Positions 60,244-64,000 of a stretch of 64,000 nt of DNA are shown piece after piece (the first letter of the stretch is position 1; every line of letters begins with the position of its first letter). The notes under the pieces are model-generated. The model searched no databases. It was not told the DNA's origin and saw only the letters and a list, made by a program, of their open reading frames with translations. Source of the stretch: Bog-473 sp963817735 (GTDB lineage: Bacteria > Actinomycetota > Acidimicrobiia > Acidimicrobiales > RAAP-2); NCBI GenBank assembly GCA_963817735.1, contig CAWFPP010000016.1, positions 165,731-229,730 on the forward strand. The letters run 5' to 3'. Both the position numbers and the translations under genes were made by a program.

Positions 60244-60393
60244 ATGAATCGCACCGCAAGCCGCCAGACCGTTCCCAGTACGCATCGAACCCGGCGCCCC
60301 TCACTGAGTCCCTACTACATGGACGAGACAGCCTTCACGCTCGCAGACATCCGTCGGGATCGCGCGCTGGGCACATCCCCCGTCAAGCGCTGA
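60244..60393 (+). CDS. Small ORF (49 residues) before the FtsX-type permease
   Basis: An ATG with AGGAG 7 nt upstream opens a 49-residue basic peptide with SPYYMDETAFTLADIRRDRAL and a Lys-Arg end. It has no recognised family, span or signal peptide. It lies 44 bp before the FtsX-type permease in the same orientation and may be part of that operon. The good ribosome site and codon composition support it, but it remains tentative. Confidence 0.45.
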   Translation: MNRTASRQTVPSTHRTRRPSLSPYYMDETAFTLADIRRDRALGTSPVKR

Positions 60394-60436
60394 GACAGCT
60401 CCCTCCGAAGCGCTACTGGACTGCAGACCGGTTGCC

Positions 60437-61554
60437 ATGACGTTCTTCGATCTCATTCTGCGCAACCTGTGGAAGAAGAAGGCCCGATCCATCGGACTGC
60501 TTCTGGCTGTCGCGGTCGCCGTGATGACCGTGGTCGCACTCGACGTGACGAGTAGCGGCCTCGAGCAATCGGCCGCCGCCATCATTTCCGTCGGTAAGGC
60601 CGATTTCACCGTGGCCCAGAAAGGCGCCTCGAGCACGCTCACAAGTACGATCGACCGCAACGAGCTCACCCGTATCCAACAGACGCCAGGAGTGCAAAGC
60701 GCCGTCGGTGTCCTCGTGGAGACTGAGCACATCAATGCCGACAATCCCGTCTTCATTGAGATCGGCATCCAGCCCGAAGATCTGGCGGCCTTCGGAGTGA
60801 AGATCGTCGCCGGACACAGCTATTCCGCCACGAGCGGCAACGAGGTGATGCTGGGCTGGACCGCGGCAGCCAACCTCGGGCTCCACGTCGGCGACCGTTT
60901 CCACGCCAACGGGACCGTGAACACGGTTGTCGGCATCTATTCCACCGGCAATGCCTTCGGCGATGCCGGAGCGATGTTCCCGCTGCCGGCCATTCAGGGC
61001 TACAACCGCCTCCCCGGGATCGTGACCCTGGCCTTCGTAAAGGTGCAGCCTGGCTACTCCATCGCGTCCGTGGCGGCCCGCGTCGCCTACAACCAGCCCC
61101 AGCTCACCACCATCCGTACGGCCAGTCAGTTCGGCAGAGCAGACACGAGTCTCGTCTACCTGCAGGCGGCCGTGAATGGCAGCACGGCACTCGCGATCCT
61201 CATCGGCGCCATCATCGTCGGCAACACGATGCTCCTTTCGCTCTTCGAGCGGACCCGCGAATTCGGGCTTCTCAGGGCCTTCGGCTGGACTCGGCGCCGG
61301 ACCGTGACCCTGTTGCTGGTGAGAGCCTCCTGCTCGCCATCGTCGGTGCCGGCGTCGGTGTCGCCCTGTCCTTCGTCGTCACGTCCGTGCTCGCTCAGCT
61401 CCCGGCGCTCAAAGGCATCCTGCACCCGAACTTTACGGAGGGAGCTTTTTGGCGTGCCCTGTTCACCGCGCTCGTCATGACCTTCATCGGCGCCCTCTAT
61501 CCGACCATCCGTGCCGCCATCCTCTCCCCGCTGAAAGCGCTGAGCTATGAGTGA
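60437..61554 (+). pseudogene. FtsX/MacB-type ABC permease, one frameshift
   Basis: It is the membrane subunit of a FtsX/LolC/MacB-like ABC system. The protein starts with LRNLWKKKARSIGLLLAVAVAVMTVVALD (span 1), has an extracytoplasmic MacB_PCD-like domain (VVGIYSTGNAFGDAG, PGIVTLAFVKVQPG), and then the FtsX region ALAILIGAIIVGNTMLLSLFERTREFGLLRAFGWTRR. Near 61320 the frame breaks; adding one base gives LLVESLLLAIVGAGVGVALSFVV and continues to RAALFTALVMTFIGALYPTIRAAILSPLKALSYE, ending at 61554 and overlapping the ATPase start. The full protein would be about 372 residues. Confidence 0.85.
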
Positions 61555-62254
61555 CCGTCCGCTCGCCGTAGAGGTCAAGGGCGTGACACGGGTCTTCCCC
61601 GGTCAGGTCACCGCCCTCGCCGGGGTTGACCTGACCGTCGCGGCCGGCGAAACGGTGGCCGTCACCGGGCCGTCGGGGTGCGGCAAGTCGACGCTGCTCC
61701 ACCTCCTGGCCGCCATTGACTCCCCCACTACTGGTTCGGTCGTCGTCGGCGGTCACGATGTGGCGCGAATTGGCGACCTCAGCCGCTACCGGCGCAACGA
61801 GGTAGGGCTCGTCTTCCAATTTCACAACCTGCTGCCACAGCTAAGCGCCCTGGCGAACGTGGAGATGCCCATGTTCGGTACCCACCGGTCGACTCGTCAG
61901 CGGAAGCTGCGAGCCCGCGAGCTCTTGGCCCAGGTCGACCTTGCGGGATGTGAGAGTCGTCTGCCGACAGAGCTGTCCGGTGGTGAACGCCAGCGAGTGG
62001 CCATTGCCCGGGCTCTGGCGAACGATCCTCAGATCCTCTTGGCCGATGAGCCGACGGGAAGCCTCGACTCGGCGTCCACTAGCCGGTTTCTCGAACTGAT
62101 CGAGCAGCTCGGCTCATCGGGAATGACCATCGTCATGGTGACGCACGCCCCAGACGTCGCGGCACACGCCCACCGCATCATCGCAATGCGAGACGGACGC
62201 ATTATCGATTCGACGCAGGCATTCGATCACGATCGCTTCGCCCTCACGACCTGA
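61547..62254 (+). CDS. ABC transporter ATP-binding protein, LolD/MacB type
   Basis: It is a 235-residue ATPase pairing with the FtsX-type permease. Walker A is TGPSGCGKSTLLH, the Q-loop is LVFQFHNLLPQLSALANVEMPM, the signature is ELSGGERQRVAIARALA, Walker B is ILLADEPTGSLD and the switch is VMVTHAPDVAAHAHR. This LolD-like group powers mechanotransmission and does not move small substrates itself. Its ATG overlaps the permease end, and its stop overlaps the SGNH start (TGATG). Confidence 0.95.
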   Translation: MSDRPLAVEVKGVTRVFPGQVTALAGVDLTVAAGETVAVTGPSGCGKSTLLHLLAAIDSPTTGSVVVGGHDVARIGDLSRYRRNEVGLVFQFHNLLPQLSALANVEMPMFGTHRSTRQRKLRARELLAQVDLAGCESRLPTELSGGERQRVAIARALANDPQILLADEPTGSLDSASTSRFLELIEQLGSSGMTIVMVTHAPDVAAHAHRIIAMRDGRIIDSTQAFDHDRFALTT

Positions 62255-63093
62255 TGTCCTTCCGCATGTCCGTGCCGATACAACCGCTGATGCGAACCAC
62301 ACTTCTGGCTTGTAGCGGAGTCGCCCTCGTTGTCGTGGTGGTGATCGCGCCAACATGTCCTTCGGCAGGTTCCGACACGAGGACGGTTCGTGTGGGTCTC
62401 TTCGGAGACTCCCTTGCGGTGCAATCGGAGCCCTATTTCAACTTCCTCGTGCAAGCGGGCGGCAAGGCGGAAGTCAGCGATTTCTCTTATGGCGGAACGG
62501 CGGCTTGCGATTGGCTTTCCAAGATGCGCAGATACGCCCGAACCGAACATCCGCAAGCGGTGGTCTTCGAATTCATCGGCAACACATTCTCGGCTTGCAT
62601 GAAAGGCTGCCTCTACGGATCGCCGGCCGCAGTCATGCTCTACTGCTCGGCCATTTCCACAGCGATCAACGTCTTCCTTGGCTTGGGGAACACACGTTTT
62701 TCTGGTTGGCACACCGATCACCAAGGCCGAGTGGACCTCCCATGATTCGAAGTGGGACGCCCTTAACCTCGCCTTCGCCGCGTTGGCCGCGAAGCAGCCC
62801 ACCCACGTGACCTACGTCGACGCGGGAAGAGCGGTCGAAGGGCCACACCAGTCCTTCGTCTCGACGTTGCCCTGCCTCTTCTTCGAGCCTTGCACTGGCC
62901 CGACGATCGCCGGAGTCAGGACCAATTTGGTTCGTTCCCGGATGGGATCCACTTCTGCCCGAACCAGGTCGGCAACGCGGTGGGCGTCGTGCCCGGCTGC
63001 GACACGTACAGCTCTGGCGCGTTTCGCTTTGCTGCCGCGATGGCCGGCCCGGTGATTCGAGAGTTCGACCTTGCGAAGGCCCGGCAGCGGTGA
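62254..63093 (+). pseudogene. Secreted SGNH/GDSL hydrolase-like protein, two frameshifts
   Basis: It starts with a hydrophobic signal or anchor (LLACSGVALVVVVVIAPTC) and an SGNH domain with the GDS nucleophile motif VRVGLFGDSLAVQSEPYF and YGGTAACDWLSKM. Near 62680 one extra T breaks the frame; its removal gives INVFLAWGTHVFLVGTPITKAEW. Near 62915-62925 a second break leads to PDGIHFCPNQVGNAVG, which carries the Asp and His of the catalytic triad, and AKARQR ends the protein. Members of this group remove or transfer acyl groups on envelope glycans. It lies directly after the ABC genes. Confidence 0.75.
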
Positions 63094-63385
63094 GGAGAGG
63101 CAGGAAATGGCCCGAAGCTCCCGTAGGGATGGCTGCTCAGGACTTCGAAGTATTGGCCCTCGTCGAAGCGAAGACGACCGAGTAAGTGGCGTTGAAGTGC
63201 GAAAACGCCTCAAGAGTGCAACGGATTGGTCATGGAGCAAGAGTCGTTACATCTTTATCAATCGTCACAAGCTGAATGTCTCCCCGCTGTGCCAGCAGTA
63301 CCATCCAACCCTCACCACGCGACGGCGGCAGGAGCCGCCGGAGAACGACCTTGTCTTCCCTTTTAGCAACACCAGCCGCCGTACC
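63094..63385. other. 292-bp region without a recognisable gene
   Basis: An open plus-strand frame continues from 63071 into the ABC ATPase, but it is Arg/Ser-rich and lacks a family match. Nothing else is visible in this stretch. It probably holds the promoter for the last ABC gene. Confidence 0.4.
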
Positions 63386-64000
63386 TTGAAAAGTCGCCAC
63401 CCAACCCCGCCCGCACTGTCCTTCCGGCATGTCACCCACGCCCTGATCGGAGACCGGGTCGCTCTCGACGGGCTGGACATGGACGCGCCCCAGGGCGAAG
63501 TGCTGGCCCTCCTGGGACCGAACGGGGCTGGGAAGTCGACCACGATCTCTGCCTGGCTCGGCCTCGTCAGACCACAGCAAGGCCGCGTCGAGGTTATAGG
63601 CTGCGACCCACGCCAGGCCGTTTCCGCCGGCCGAGTGGGTGCCATGCTTCAGTCCGGCTCTGGAATCGGCTTGCCTCCGGGCGTCCGCGTCGACGAGGCC
63701 CTCCGCCTCGTCCGGCGGGCTCGACAGCGCCTGCTCGGCACCGTGTGACCAGATCGTTGAGCGGGCGAACATCGGTTTGCTTCTGCGGAGGATAGATACC
63801 GCCTCTCCTCAGGCGAGGCCCAGCGGGTCCGCTTTGCCATTGCGATCGTGGGTGATCCCGATGTCCTGTTCCTCGACGAACCGACCTCCGCGATGGACGA
63901 CGAGTCCCGCCGACAACTTTCTGGTGAATGATGCGGGCCTTTGGGGACGAGGGGCGGACAGTACTCTTCGCCACCCACCACCTGGCAGAGGCCGATGAGA
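63386..64000 (+). pseudogene. ABC transporter ATP-binding protein (CcmA/DrrA type), frameshifted and cut by the window edge
   Basis: The frame from a possible TTG at 63386 reads ALSFRHVTHALIGDRVALDGLDMDAPQGEVLALLGPNGAGKSTTISAWLGL (Walker A) and stops with TGA at 63748. In other frames the gene continues: ERANIGLLLRR near 63760, then YRLSSGEAQRVRFAIAIVGDPDVLFLDEPTSAMDDESRRQL (signature and Walker B) ending near 63927, and TVLFATHHLAEADE (switch) to the edge. At least two further shifts are therefore needed to make one ATPase, which is more damage than in any other gene here. It may be a true pseudogene. The start is uncertain. Confidence 0.75.

Noticed and set aside
53287..64000. A second copy of the ssrA 3' end as an attachment site
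   Set aside because: I looked for the T arm and acceptor sequence again in this part and found none; a distal site would have to be beyond the window.

Overview
The window is a stretch of high-G+C actinobacterial chromosome, most likely from an uncultivated member of the Acidimicrobiia. That placement is inferred from gene content: a Mec-CysO-CysM cysteine cluster, F420-type luciferase-like oxidoreductases, a HadA/HadB-like MaoC pair, a WS/DGAT acyltransferase, actinobacterial Orn, and two exported proteins with a 42-residue GYWLVASDGG-type repeat. Genes are dense, start codons are often GTG, and many neighbours overlap by 4 nt (ATGA or GTGA).

Layout. 0.2-7 kb: lipid and nucleotide housekeeping (WS/DGAT, dUTPase, oligoribonuclease, acyl-CoA synthetase, 1-Cys peroxiredoxin, enoyl-CoA hydratase, HAD phosphatase). 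7-23 kb: a cell-surface glycan locus with a SpoIID-repeat exoprotein, five GT4 glycosyltransferases, three methyltransferases, a second repeat exoprotein, and a Wzt/Wzm ABC exporter directly behind clpP. A methyltransferase-GT-GT module occurs twice on the minus strand. 23.4 kb: tRNA-Leu(TAG). 23.5-32.5 kb: glycerate kinase, SDR, a large membrane protein, F420-type oxidoreductase, alpha/beta hydrolase, DUF2127 protein, sulfatase, Lon-N domain protein. 33-45.5 kb: SDR, P450, the moxR-DUF58-transglutaminase operon, the MaoC pair, nitroreductase, SRPBCC, amidohydrolase, LLM oxidoreductase, rdgB-rph, VOC protein. 45.5-50.5 kb: a second copy of the large membrane protein, FAD oxidoreductase, DUF1697 and DUF2510 proteins. 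50.5-53.3 kb: cysM-cysO-mec, smpB and tmRNA (ssrA).

From the 3' end of ssrA to the right edge the DNA looks less G+C-rich and more accessory: an HNH endonuclease antisense to the tmRNA 3' end, a TreT-like glycosyltransferase, small membrane and unknown proteins, a DrrAB-type exporter, a FtsX/LolD-type ABC system, a secreted SGNH protein and a broken ABC ATPase. This fits an element or island that entered at ssrA, but no second attachment site is visible.

A window-wide oddity is the number of single-base frame breaks in otherwise well-conserved genes: WS/DGAT, a methyltransferase, rdgB twice, the second membrane protein, HNH, the FtsX permease, SGNH twice, and the last ABC ATPase. In most cases one inserted or deleted base restores a full-length family member, so residual assembly indels are the simplest explanation, although real decay is possible at the right end.
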